Source of the DNA: Oerskovia sp042887685
GTDB taxonomy: Bacteria; Actinomycetota; Actinomycetes; Actinomycetales; Cellulomonadaceae
Assembly (NCBI RefSeq): GCF_042887685.1
Contig: NZ_JBHVOS010000016.1
Coordinates: 1-64,000 of the forward strand
Reading direction: 5' to 3'
DNA length: 64,000 nt
Below, piece after piece: positions 35,492-43,204 of this stretch (positions are counted from its first letter, which is position 1; each line of letters begins with the position of its first letter). The notes beneath the pieces were generated by a model, which had not been told where the DNA came from, searched no databases, and was given only the letters and a program-made list of their open reading frames with translations. A program made the translations under genes and the position numbers.

Positions 35492-37615
35492 ATGTCTCGC
35501 ATCGCCGGCTGGATCACGCACCGCTACGCCAAGTGGGTCGTCATCGCCTTCTGGGCGGTCGTCCTCGCACTGACCGGGCCCCTGGCGGGCAAGCTCACGG
35601 GCGCCCAGGACAACGACGCCAAGTCGTGGCTCCCGGCGAACGCCGAGTCGACGCAGGTGCTCGACGTCGCGAGCAGCTTCACGTCGCCCAACACGATCCC
35701 CGCGGTCCTGGTCTACGTGCGCGAGTCCGGCCTGACCCCGGCCGACCTCGCCAAGGTCTCCCAGGACGTCGCGACCTTCGGCGAGCTCGACACCCTGGAC
35801 GGGGACGTCGTCGGGCCGATCCCCTCCGAGGACGGGCAGGCCGCCCAGGTGATCGTTCCCCTCGACCTGGGCAGCGAGGGCTGGAACCTCGCGGCCGACG
35901 CCGTCGCGGACCTGCGTGCGACCGCGGAGGACGGCGCGAACGGCATGGAGATCTACGTGACCGGTCCGGCGGGGTCGGCCGCGGACTCGTCCAAGGCGTT
36001 CGAGGGCATCGACTCGACGCTGCTCTACGCGGCCGCGGGCGTCGTCATCGTGATCCTCCTGCTGACCTACCGCAGCCCCACGCTGTGGCTCCTGCCCGTG
36101 GTCTCGGCGGGCGTCGCGCTGACCGTGTCGCAGGCTGTGATCTACGTGCTCGCCGACACGACCGGCCTGACCGTGAACGCGCAGAGCGCGGGCATCCTCA
36201 CCGTGCTGGTCTTCGGTGCGGGGACGGACTACGCCCTGCTGCTCGTCGCGCGCTACCGGGAAGAGCTCCGTCGTCACGAGGACCGGCACGAGGCCATGGC
36301 GCTCGCGCTGCACCGCGCAGGCCCGGCGATCGTCGCGAGCGGTGCGACGGTCGCGATCGGCATGCTGTGCCTGCTGTTCGCGCAGATGCGCTCGACGAGC
36401 GGGCTGGGGCCCGTGGCCGCGATCGGCATCGTGGTCGCGCTGCTCGTCATGACGACCCTGCTGCCCGCTCTGCTCGTCGCGACGGGCCGGTGGGTGTTCT
36501 GGCCGCGCGTGCCGCACCTGGGCGACGACGAGCCGACCGAGCACGGCGTGTGGGCCCGGCTCGGGACGCGCATCGCGAAGCGGCCGCGCCGCGTGTGGGT
36601 CGTGACCTCGATCGTCCTGGCCGTGCTGGGCCTGGGCATCACGCAGCTCGACGCGAACGGCCTCTCGAGCGCCGAGTCGTTCCGGGGGGAGCAGCCGTCG
36701 ATCGTGGGCGAGCAGGTCCTGGCCCAGCACTTCCCGGCCGGCTCGGGGTCTCCCGTGGTGGTCGTCGCCGACGACTCGTCGCCCACCGCGGTCGCCGCGG
36801 TGCACGACGCGTTCGCGGCCACCGAGGGGATCGACGCGTCGACCGTGACCGAGCCCGTGTCGTCGGGAGGGTACGCCTACATGGAGGGCACGCTCACGTC
36901 CGAGCCGGACTCGCAGGCTGCCTACGACACGGTCGACCGGGTGCGCGACGCGGTCCACGCGGTACCGGACGCCGACGCCAAGGTGGGCGGGGCGAGCGCC
37001 ATCACGCTCGACGTCCAGCGCGCCTCGGCCGCCGACAACATGCTCATCATCCCGATCATCCTGCTGACCGTGCTCGTCATCCTCGCGCTGCTCCTGCGCG
37101 CGATCACGGCCCCGCTCATCCTCGTGGCGACGGTCGTGCTGTCGTTCACGGCGGCGCTGGGCGTGAGCGCGCTCGTGTTCAGGTACGTCTTCGGGTTCGA
37201 GGGCGCCGACACGTCGCTGCCGCTGTTCGTGTTCGTGTTCCTCGTCGCGCTCGGGATCGACTACAACATCTTCCTCATGACACGGGTGCGCGAGGAGTCG
37301 CTGCGCGTCGGGACGCGTCGCGGTGCGCTCATCGGGCTGGCCGCGACGGGCGCGGTCATCACGTCGGCCGGGCTCGTGCTCGCGGGGACGTTCGCGGTGC
37401 TGGGCACGCTGCCCGTGGTCGCGTTCGCGGAGATCGGGTTCGCGGTCGCGTTCGGCGTCCTGCTCGACACCCTCGTGGTCCGGTCGGTGCTCGTCACGGC
37501 GCTCAACCTGGACGTCGGGCGGCACATGTGGTGGCCGAGCGCCCTGGGCCGCAAGGAGGACGTGCCGGTCGAGGAGGCCCCGGTGGTCCCGACGGGCGCA
37601 CCGGTCCGTGAGTAG
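35492..37615 (+). CDS. MMPL/RND-family transporter
   Basis: 707 aa, about twelve membrane segments in two repeats, each with a large extracellular loop after TM1 and TM7. Conserved elements: FGAGTDYALLLVARYREELRR in the first half, and VALGIDYNIFLMTRVREESLR in the second, which hold the Asp-Tyr pairs of proton relay in MMPL proteins. Probably exports a lipid, siderophore or drug; no lipid-synthesis genes adjoin it. GGGGAG before the ATG. Confidence 0.92.
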   Translation: MSRIAGWITHRYAKWVVIAFWAVVLALTGPLAGKLTGAQDNDAKSWLPANAESTQVLDVASSFTSPNTIPAVLVYVRESGLTPADLAKVSQDVATFGELDTLDGDVVGPIPSEDGQAAQVIVPLDLGSEGWNLAADAVADLRATAEDGANGMEIYVTGPAGSAADSSKAFEGIDSTLLYAAAGVVIVILLLTYRSPTLWLLPVVSAGVALTVSQAVIYVLADTTGLTVNAQSAGILTVLVFGAGTDYALLLVARYREELRRHEDRHEAMALALHRAGPAIVASGATVAIGMLCLLFAQMRSTSGLGPVAAIGIVVALLVMTTLLPALLVATGRWVFWPRVPHLGDDEPTEHGVWARLGTRIAKRPRRVWVVTSIVLAVLGLGITQLDANGLSSAESFRGEQPSIVGEQVLAQHFPAGSGSPVVVVADDSSPTAVAAVHDAFAATEGIDASTVTEPVSSGGYAYMEGTLTSEPDSQAAYDTVDRVRDAVHAVPDADAKVGGASAITLDVQRASAADNMLIIPIILLTVLVILALLLRAITAPLILVATVVLSFTAALGVSALVFRYVFGFEGADTSLPLFVFVFLVALGIDYNIFLMTRVREESLRVGTRRGALIGLAATGAVITSAGLVLAGTFAVLGTLPVVAFAEIGFAVAFGVLLDTLVVRSVLVTALNLDVGRHMWWPSALGRKEDVPVEEAPVVPTGAPVRE

Positions 37616-37620
37616 CGTCC

Positions 37621-37681
37621 CGCCCGGAAGACCCACGCCCGACGGCGGAGCGCACCTCCCGGGGAGCGGCGCCGTCGGGCG
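37621..37681. repeat. 61-bp direct repeat, left copy (contains CCCGACGGCG hairpin)
   Basis: Identical with one mismatch to 38972-39032, so the repeats bracket the Fic gene. Each contains an inverted repeat GCCCGACGGCG...CGCCGTCGGGC that could terminate the upstream gene (here the MMPL transporter). Confidence 0.95.
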
Positions 37682-37704
37682 AACTGTGATCAGCCCGGCC
37701 CGCT

Positions 37705-37744
37705 TACTTACATTTTCGTCAAAACTGTTAGTACGATGGAGGCG
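37705..37744 (+). promoter_or_regulatory. Fic-gene promoter with 29-bp palindrome, leaderless start
   Basis: AT-rich for this genome. TACGAT at 37732-37737 fits a -10 box, placing the transcript start at or next to the GTG at 37744, which would make the mRNA leaderless. The putative -35/-10 region is an imperfect palindrome from 37705 to 37733 (TACTTACATTTT ... AAAACTGTTAGTA), a likely repressor operator. Confidence 0.65.
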
Positions 37745-38967
37745 TGACGACAGATCCGATGCCCCTCGCGCTCGCCCCGGTCGGTCACGAGCAGCACGTC
37801 TGGGTGGCGGAGAACGACGGACTGTCCACCCGGGCTCAGATCACCGCCGGGTCCGGGCCGTACACCTCGACGGTCCCCGCCGAGATCGCCGACCTGGCTC
37901 CCGACGTCCCGAGCGACCTCGCCGCAGACGTCGAGGTGGCGACCGCCGAGCTCACACGCTTCGACGCGTACGCACGCACCGTGCTCGGCGTGGACAGCCC
38001 CGCACTCGGGCCCATGGCGTCGGTGCTGCTTCGCACCGAGTCGGCGTCGTCCTCGCAGATCGAGAACCTCACCGTGGGGGCCAGGCAGCTCGCACTCGCC
38101 GAGATCGACCAGTCGACCAGCGCGAACGCGCAGACCGTCGTCGCCAACGTGCGCGCGATGGAGGCAGCGCTCGCGCTGGCCGACCGGCTGGACGAGACCG
38201 CGATCCTCACCATGCAGCACGAGCTCCTCTCGGGCCAGCGTGGCTGGGAGCAGCACGCAGGTCGATACCGCGACGGGCTGGTCTGGGTGGGGACGAGCAG
38301 CATCAGCCCGCGAGGGGCCCCGCACGTCGCCCCTCAGCCCGAGCTGGTCGCACCCGCGATGAGCGACCTGGTGGACTTCATGCACCGGGACGACCTGCCC
38401 GTCCTGGTCCAGGCCGCCGTCGCTCATGCGCAGTTCGAGACGATCCACCCGTTCGTCGACGGGAACGGACGCACGGGGCGCGCTCTCGTCCACGCCCTGC
38501 TCCGGTCCAAGGGGGCGGTCCGACACACCACCGCCCCCGTCTCGGCGGGACTCCTGGTCGACACCAAGGCCTACTTCGACGCGCTCACGGCCTTTCGCGA
38601 GGGGGACGCCCGGCCGATCGTCGAGCAGTTCGCCCGGGCCGGTCGCTATGCCGCGCGGTCCGGTGCGCAGCTCGTCGACGACCTGGGGGCGCAGATCTCG
38701 CAGGCGAAGGAGCAGCTGGGGAGCCTGCGGCCGCAAGCCGCGGCCTGGAAGGTCGTGCCCCACCTGGTCGCCCACCCCGTCGTCAACGCGGCGTTCCTGA
38801 CCGGCAGGTTGGGGATGAACGCTGTGACCGCGCAACGCGCGTTGGTCCAGCTCTCCGACGCCGGTGTGCTCCAGGAGCGCACCGGCCGGCAGCGCAACCG
38901 CATCTGGCAGCACGACGGCATCCTGGCCGTCCTGGACGTGTTCGCTCAGGGGATCCGCCGGCGCTGA
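37744..38967 (+). CDS. Fic-domain protein (class II) with C-terminal winged helix
   Basis: 407 aa. Fic motif HPFVDGNGRTGR at 235-246 with catalytic His235; the inhibitory helix SSQIEN (S103 to E107-N108) lies N-terminal, defining class II self-inhibited AMP-transferases. An N-terminal Fic_N-like region and a C-terminal ~60-residue wHTH (LTGRLGMNAVTAQRALVQLSDAGVLQE) complete the usual architecture. Transfers AMP to a protein target, perhaps itself, and may regulate its own promoter. The GTG has GGAGG only one base away, favouring leaderless translation. Bracketed by a 61-bp direct repeat, which suggests cassette insertion or duplication. Confidence 0.92.
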   Translation: MTTDPMPLALAPVGHEQHVWVAENDGLSTRAQITAGSGPYTSTVPAEIADLAPDVPSDLAADVEVATAELTRFDAYARTVLGVDSPALGPMASVLLRTESASSSQIENLTVGARQLALAEIDQSTSANAQTVVANVRAMEAALALADRLDETAILTMQHELLSGQRGWEQHAGRYRDGLVWVGTSSISPRGAPHVAPQPELVAPAMSDLVDFMHRDDLPVLVQAAVAHAQFETIHPFVDGNGRTGRALVHALLRSKGAVRHTTAPVSAGLLVDTKAYFDALTAFREGDARPIVEQFARAGRYAARSGAQLVDDLGAQISQAKEQLGSLRPQAAAWKVVPHLVAHPVVNAAFLTGRLGMNAVTAQRALVQLSDAGVLQERTGRQRNRIWQHDGILAVLDVFAQGIRRR

Positions 38968-38971
38968 CCCA

Positions 38972-39032
38972 CGCCCGGACGACCCACGCCCGACGGCGGA
39001 GCGCACCTCCCGGGGAGCGGCGCCGTCGGGCG
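38972..39032. repeat. 61-bp direct repeat, right copy
   Basis: Matches 37621-37681 with one mismatch, starting 5 bp after the Fic stop. It places the same hairpin downstream of Fic as downstream of the MMPL gene. Confidence 0.95.
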
Positions 39033-39096
39033 TGGTCTTCCTGACGTGCTGACCGGCTTCGACGGAACCGCGAGCGCCGCGTGGCGCGCGGTGGCG

Positions 39097-40155
39097 CTAG
39101 ACCACGTCCGCGCGCTGCAGCCTGCGCAGCGTGATCCAGCCCAGCAGGACCGGGACCCAGCACGAGATCAGCCGGTAGAGCAGGACCGCCGGCAAGGCGA
39201 TCGTCGACGCGATCCCGAAGCTCACGAGCCCGCCCGTGAGCGCGGCCTCGACCACACCCACACCGCCCGGGGTCGGGGCCGCGGACGCGAGCGTCTGCCC
39301 GACCATGGTCGAGAACGCCGCCGCGATCGGGTCGTTGCCGCCGCCGAGCGCCAGGAGACAGGCCCACAGGGTCGCGGCCGAGGACACCGTCGTCCCCATC
39401 GCGCCCAGGACCGCGAGGGAGAGCCTGCGAGGGTCCTTCGCGAGCCCGCCGAGCTGGCGGAACGCAGGAAGCACGTCGTCGCGGGCGTACGTGCGGACCG
39501 CGTGCCGGAACCGCGGCACCGTGAGCACCACCACGCCCGTGACGACGACCGCGACCGCCGCCGCGAGCAGCGCCCACTTCGCCCAGCCCGGGACGTGGTG
39601 GTCGATGCTGCGCCCCGCGACGAGCGCCAGCACCGTGAGGAGCACGAGGTGGACCAGGACCTGCACGATGCTCTGGAGGGCGACCGTGCCCGTCGCGAGC
39701 GCCGCGCTCATGCCCGACTTCGACAGGTAGCGGACGTTGAGCGCGAGCGACCCGACGCTCGCCGGGGTCGCGGTGCCCGCGAACGCGTTCGCGAGCTGGA
39801 CCCGGGTCGTGCGCAGGAACGGCAGGTGCATCGGGGAGCAGGCGGCGAGCGAGGCCGCGGCCGCGAAGAACCCCGACGCGGCGAAGAGCACGGCCAGGAG
39901 AGCCCACGCCGGTTGCGCGTCGCGCAGGGCCTCGCCCATGCGCGGGATCTGGCTGATCTCCGGGATGACGACGTACGTCAGCCCGCCGATCAGCACGAAC
40001 CACACGAGCACGCGCAGGGCGTGGCTCTGGGGGGACCGGGCGGGCTTCGGGGGTGGGCCCGGGGGCTGGCTCGGGGTCTGGTCCGGGGTCTGGTCCGGGG
40101 TGGCCTGCGCCTCGGGGGTCGAGGCCCGGGGCTCGGGGTCGGGTGCGTGCGTGAT
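39097..40155 (-). CDS. Flippase-like (LPG synthase TM / UPF0104) membrane protein
   Basis: About 350 aa with eight or so membrane segments: a long Pro/Thr/Glu-rich N-terminal tail, FVLIGGLTYVVIPEIS, ANAFAGTATPASVGSLALNVRYLSKSG and the typical TPGGVGVVEAALTGGL motif near the C-terminus. Members are lipid flippases or unknown transporters. The start is problematic: AAGGAG lies six bases before an ATC codon (40153-40155), with no ATG, GTG or TTG in a suitable place; the only upstream in-frame start reads through the palindrome at 40226. I give the ATC as provisional start; a sequence error is equally likely. Confidence 0.75.
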   Translation of the reverse strand: MTHAPDPEPRASTPEAQATPDQTPDQTPSQPPGPPPKPARSPQSHALRVLVWFVLIGGLTYVVIPEISQIPRMGEALRDAQPAWALLAVLFAASGFFAAAASLAACSPMHLPFLRTTRVQLANAFAGTATPASVGSLALNVRYLSKSGMSAALATGTVALQSIVQVLVHLVLLTVLALVAGRSIDHHVPGWAKWALLAAAVAVVVTGVVVLTVPRFRHAVRTYARDDVLPAFRQLGGLAKDPRRLSLAVLGAMGTTVSSAATLWACLLALGGGNDPIAAAFSTMVGQTLASAAPTPGGVGVVEAALTGGLVSFGIASTIALPAVLLYRLISCWVPVLLGWITLRRLQRADVV

Positions 40156-40225
40156 GACGAGCTCCTTGCCGAGGATGTGCGGGCCGTCCCGTGACCCTAC
40201 CGATGCGCGGGGTGGGCCGTCCCGT

Positions 40226-40282
40226 TGAGTGTGCAGTTCGGGTCGTCCCTGGCGGCTGGGGACGACCCGAACTGCACACTCG
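40226..40282. repeat. 57-bp palindromic element, copy 4
   Basis: The longest stem of the family: 23 perfect base pairs (40227-40249 with 40259-40281) and a 9-nt loop. It lies between the NDH-2 stop and the flippase-like gene, both on the minus strand. Confidence 0.95.
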
Positions 40283-40345
40283 GTGCCGGGCGGCCCGGCC
40301 GCCGCCGGACGGCCGAGCGCCGCGGCCGCCCGGCCGCCCGGCACC

Positions 40346-41692
40346 TCAGTCGTTCGGCGTGACCTCGGGGAGCGGCGCAGGACCGTCCGCGGGCACCCAG
40401 CCCTTGGGCGGCCGGACGGTCGGCACGTCGCCCACGATCGGCACCGGGCGGCGGTGGAACGGGAACCCGTAGCGGGTCACGAGCCCCGCGAGCGTCGTGA
40501 GGCGGTTGCGGGGCCCGATGAGGCTCATGATGTGCACGAACAGCCACGCCAACCATGCGGTCCCGCGGGTCAGGCGCAGCTTCCCGGCGATGTCCGCGAC
40601 GGCCGCGCGACGCCCGATGACCGCCATGGTGCCCTTGTCGAGGTACCTGAGCGACGTCGTCGGGCGGCCTTCGACGAGTGCGCGGACGTTGCGCCCCACG
40701 ACCTTGCCCGACTGGATCGCGGGCTGGGCCAGCTGCGGCAGGCCCGCGGGCGAGATCGCGACGTCGCCCGCCGCGAAGTGGTCCGGGAAGCCCTCGACCT
40801 GCAGGTCGTCGCCCACGCGGATGCGCCCGCCGTCGCCCAGGGGCAGGTTCCAGCGCGAGACCTCCTCGTGCGGAGCCACACCCGCTGCCCAGATCGTGAG
40901 GTCCGAGCGGATGAAGTCACCGTCGGTGAGCTCGACGCCGTCGGGCAGGACCTTCGCGACGCCCGCGCCCAGGTGCAGGTCCACGCCGCGACGCTGGAGC
41001 TCACGTGCCGCGTACGTGCGCAGCTTGGCGGGGAAGGGCTTGATGAGCTCGGTGCCGCGCTGGACGATCTTGACGCTGAACGCGTCGCCGTGGATCTCCG
41101 GGTACGCGGGGGCGAGGCCCTGCGTGCGCAGCTCGGCGAGGGCTCCCGCGACCTCGACGCCCGTCGAGCCGCCACCGACGACGACGACGCGCAGGCCGTC
41201 GTCGGTCCCCGGTGAGGCGGCGGACTTCTCGAGGCGCACGAACAGGGTGTCGCGGATCTTCAGCGCCTGCGAGCGCGAGTACATCGCGAACGCGTGCTCC
41301 TTGGCGCCGGGCGTCCCGAAGAAGTTCGTCGTGACGCCGTTGGCCAGCACGAGGTAGTCGTAGCGGATCTCCTCGTCGTTGAGGAGCCGGAGCGTCTTGG
41401 CGTGCGGGTCGAGGCCCACGAGGTGCTCGTGCACCACGCGCACGTTGCGCTGCCCCAGGCGCAGCGCGCGCAGGAAGTACGTGACGTCGCCCGGGTTCAG
41501 GCCGCCCGTGGCCACCTGGTAGAGCAGCGGCTGGAACGTGTTGTAGACGCGGCGGTCGATCAGCGTGACGCGCACGGGCGCGCCCGCGAGCGCCTTGACG
41601 GTCGCGAGGCCCGCGAACCCGCCGCCCACGACGACGACGTGGGGGAGCTGCGTCCCGGTGGGTGCGGGGTGGGCGGCGGTGCCGTCGTTCAC
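40346..41692 (-). CDS. ndh: Type II NADH dehydrogenase
   Basis: 448 aa, GTG start with GAGAGG seven bases before. Two Rossmann loops: VVVVGGGFAGLA (FAD) and VVVVGGGSTGVEVAGAL (NADH); TFQPLLYQVATGGL, WAAGV and the FAAGDVA FAD-binding motif follow, with an amphipathic C-terminal membrane anchor. Transfers electrons from NADH to menaquinone without pumping protons. The promoter region shares CGTATGTCGCTCGG (41756-41769) with ohr. Confidence 0.95.
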   Translation of the reverse strand: MNDGTAAHPAPTGTQLPHVVVVGGGFAGLATVKALAGAPVRVTLIDRRVYNTFQPLLYQVATGGLNPGDVTYFLRALRLGQRNVRVVHEHLVGLDPHAKTLRLLNDEEIRYDYLVLANGVTTNFFGTPGAKEHAFAMYSRSQALKIRDTLFVRLEKSAASPGTDDGLRVVVVGGGSTGVEVAGALAELRTQGLAPAYPEIHGDAFSVKIVQRGTELIKPFPAKLRTYAARELQRRGVDLHLGAGVAKVLPDGVELTDGDFIRSDLTIWAAGVAPHEEVSRWNLPLGDGGRIRVGDDLQVEGFPDHFAAGDVAISPAGLPQLAQPAIQSGKVVGRNVRALVEGRPTTSLRYLDKGTMAVIGRRAAVADIAGKLRLTRGTAWLAWLFVHIMSLIGPRNRLTTLAGLVTRYGFPFHRRPVPIVGDVPTVRPPKGWVPADGPAPLPEVTPND

Positions 41693-42004
41693 TGTGTGCC
41701 TCTCGATACGTCTCGTGTGCGACACGACGATGTGCCGGGTGGTCCGGGGCACGAGCGTATGTCGCTCGGAGGGCGGGGGCGAGAGGGAGGCGAGAGGGGC
41801 GGTGCGGGGCGAGACGGGTGCTCCGGGCCGTGGTGCAAGAGCCCGTCTGGGTCCGGACCGCCCCTCTCGTGGGTCCCGCGTGACAGGGATCACGGGGCCG
41901 GGTATCTGACGCCGTGTGGACAACCGGGGTTCTCTGCGCGTAACTTCGAACTGACCGGTCAGTCTAAAAGAGTGATCGGACCCGGAACTCTCGGAGGAAC
42001 CCCC
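41693..42004. promoter_or_regulatory. Divergent regulatory region: DnaA box and TetR-type operator
   Basis: 312 bp between ndh and the ABC-like gene. Holds the ohr/ndh shared 14-mer at 41756-41769; an exact TGTGGACAA (DnaA box) at 41915-41923; and, 42 bp before the ABC-like start, the perfect palindrome ACTGACCGGTCAGT (41950-41963), a typical TetR-family operator. The operator probably serves the TetR repressor encoded at 45591. GGAGGAAC precedes the ATG at 42005. Confidence 0.8.
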
Positions 42005-42946
42005 ATGAACCAGCCCGTCGCACGGCACAGCAGCGACGAGGCCACGTACCTCGTGCAGGCCCCGACCACCGCGCCCGTCCCCGGACCTGCGGCGAACGTC
42101 AACAGGCCCGACGGCGTCGCGCACCTCCCGCAGGGCGAGCTCACCGCCGCGGACATCGCCGACGACCTGACCCTGCGCGGCCCGCTCGGCGGCGAGATCG
42201 CCGAGCCCGACACCCCCACGCTCGGCGACGGCACGCCCCCGCACTCCGTCAGCGCCTACGACCTCCAGCTCCACGGCCCGCGCGGCCTCGTCTACGGCCC
42301 CGTCGACCTGGAGATCCCTGCCGGCGAGGTCGTCGTCCTCCAAGGCCCGCAGGGTGCCGGCCGCTCGAGCCTGCTCCTGACCCTCGCAGGCCGCATGGCC
42401 CCCGACCACACCCCCGACGGCTGGCTCGTCGTGCTCGGCGAGAACCTCACGGGGCGCCGCGCACGTCGCACCGCGGTCCAGCGCCGCGCCGCGATCGCCG
42501 GCTTCCACGGGATCGACGAGCTCGACGACGCGGTCACGGTCGGGGACTCGGTGCGCGAACGCCTCACCTGGCTCGCGCCCTGGTACCGCCGGACCCCCAA
42601 GGTCACCCAGGAGGTGTACGAGCGAGTGGCCCGCCCCGTGTTCGGCCGCCGCGAGCTGCCCGCGCTCGACGCCATGGTCTGGGACCTCGACGAGGTCGAC
42701 GCCATGCTCCTGCGGATCGCGATCGCCATGGCCCAGGGCCCCGAGCTGCTCGTGGTCGACGACCTCGACCAGGTCCACGACTCGGCCCGCCGACAGATCG
42801 TCTGGGAACGCCTCGAAGCGCTCGCGGCCACGGGGGTGACCGTGATCGGGTCGGTCGCCTCAGCGGGCGAGGTCGACGCGATGCGCTGGGGCCGCACTCC
42901 GCACGTCGTGCGGCTCGCGACCGGCCCGCAGCTCGTCCCGGCCTGA
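42005..42946 (+). CDS. Degenerate ABC-type ATPase
   Basis: 313 aa. The first ~85 residues are low-complexity. Then an ABC domain: Walker A GPQGAGRSSL, Walker B ELLVVDD. The LSGGQ signature is not conserved (WDLDEVDAMLLRIAIAMAQ occupies the place), and the fold is short. It is followed on the same strand by a YhgE/Pip-type membrane protein with an ABC-2 C-terminus, so the two may form an exporter or secretion channel. Probably controlled by the TetR operator just upstream. Confidence 0.8.
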   Translation: MNQPVARHSSDEATYLVQAPTTAPVPGPAANVNRPDGVAHLPQGELTAADIADDLTLRGPLGGEIAEPDTPTLGDGTPPHSVSAYDLQLHGPRGLVYGPVDLEIPAGEVVVLQGPQGAGRSSLLLTLAGRMAPDHTPDGWLVVLGENLTGRRARRTAVQRRAAIAGFHGIDELDDAVTVGDSVRERLTWLAPWYRRTPKVTQEVYERVARPVFGRRELPALDAMVWDLDEVDAMLLRIAIAMAQGPELLVVDDLDQVHDSARRQIVWERLEALAATGVTVIGSVASAGEVDAMRWGRTPHVVRLATGPQLVPA

Positions 42947-42968
42947 CCCTGGCTCTGGGGCTCTGGCC

Positions 42969-43136
42969 CTCGCCCGCCGAGGGTGACGCTCTCGCCCGCC
43001 GAGGGTGACGCTCTCGCCCGCCGAGGGTGACGGCGTCGGCGACCCGCACCGTCACCGTCGGCGACCCGCACCGTCACCGTCGGCGGCCCACACGGTCACC
43101 GTCGGCGACCAGCACCGTCACCGTCGGCGACCCGCA
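42969..43136. repeat. 22-bp iteron array A (3 forward + 5 reverse units)
   Basis: Three direct 22-bp units with core GCCGAGGGTGACG, followed by five units in the opposite orientation (CGTCACCGTCGGC) at 22-23-bp spacing. It occupies nearly the whole spacer before the YhgE/Pip gene. A CTCCGCCGTCGGG element follows at 43150-43162. Confidence 0.95.
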
Positions 43137-43204
43137 CCTCCCCGCCCGCGCTCCGCCGTCGGGCCCCCATCTCTCGCACGAACAGAACGGAAACACCTCT
43201 CGTG

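Noticed and set aside
33182..37636. A ~1,480-codon open frame on the minus strand spanning ohr, the permease and the MMPL gene
   Set aside because: Apart from ohr itself the frame is the antisense shadow of well-supported plus-strand genes; its protein is Arg/Asp/His-rich low-complexity typical of high-G+C shadow frames.
42969..43136. Iteron arrays considered as CRISPR arrays
   Set aside because: Period is 22 bp with ~9-bp degenerate spacers and mixed orientation; no cas genes.
42969..43136. Iterons considered as a plasmid replication origin
   Set aside because: No Rep gene or AT-rich unwinding region, and four separate arrays with ordinary chromosomal genes between.
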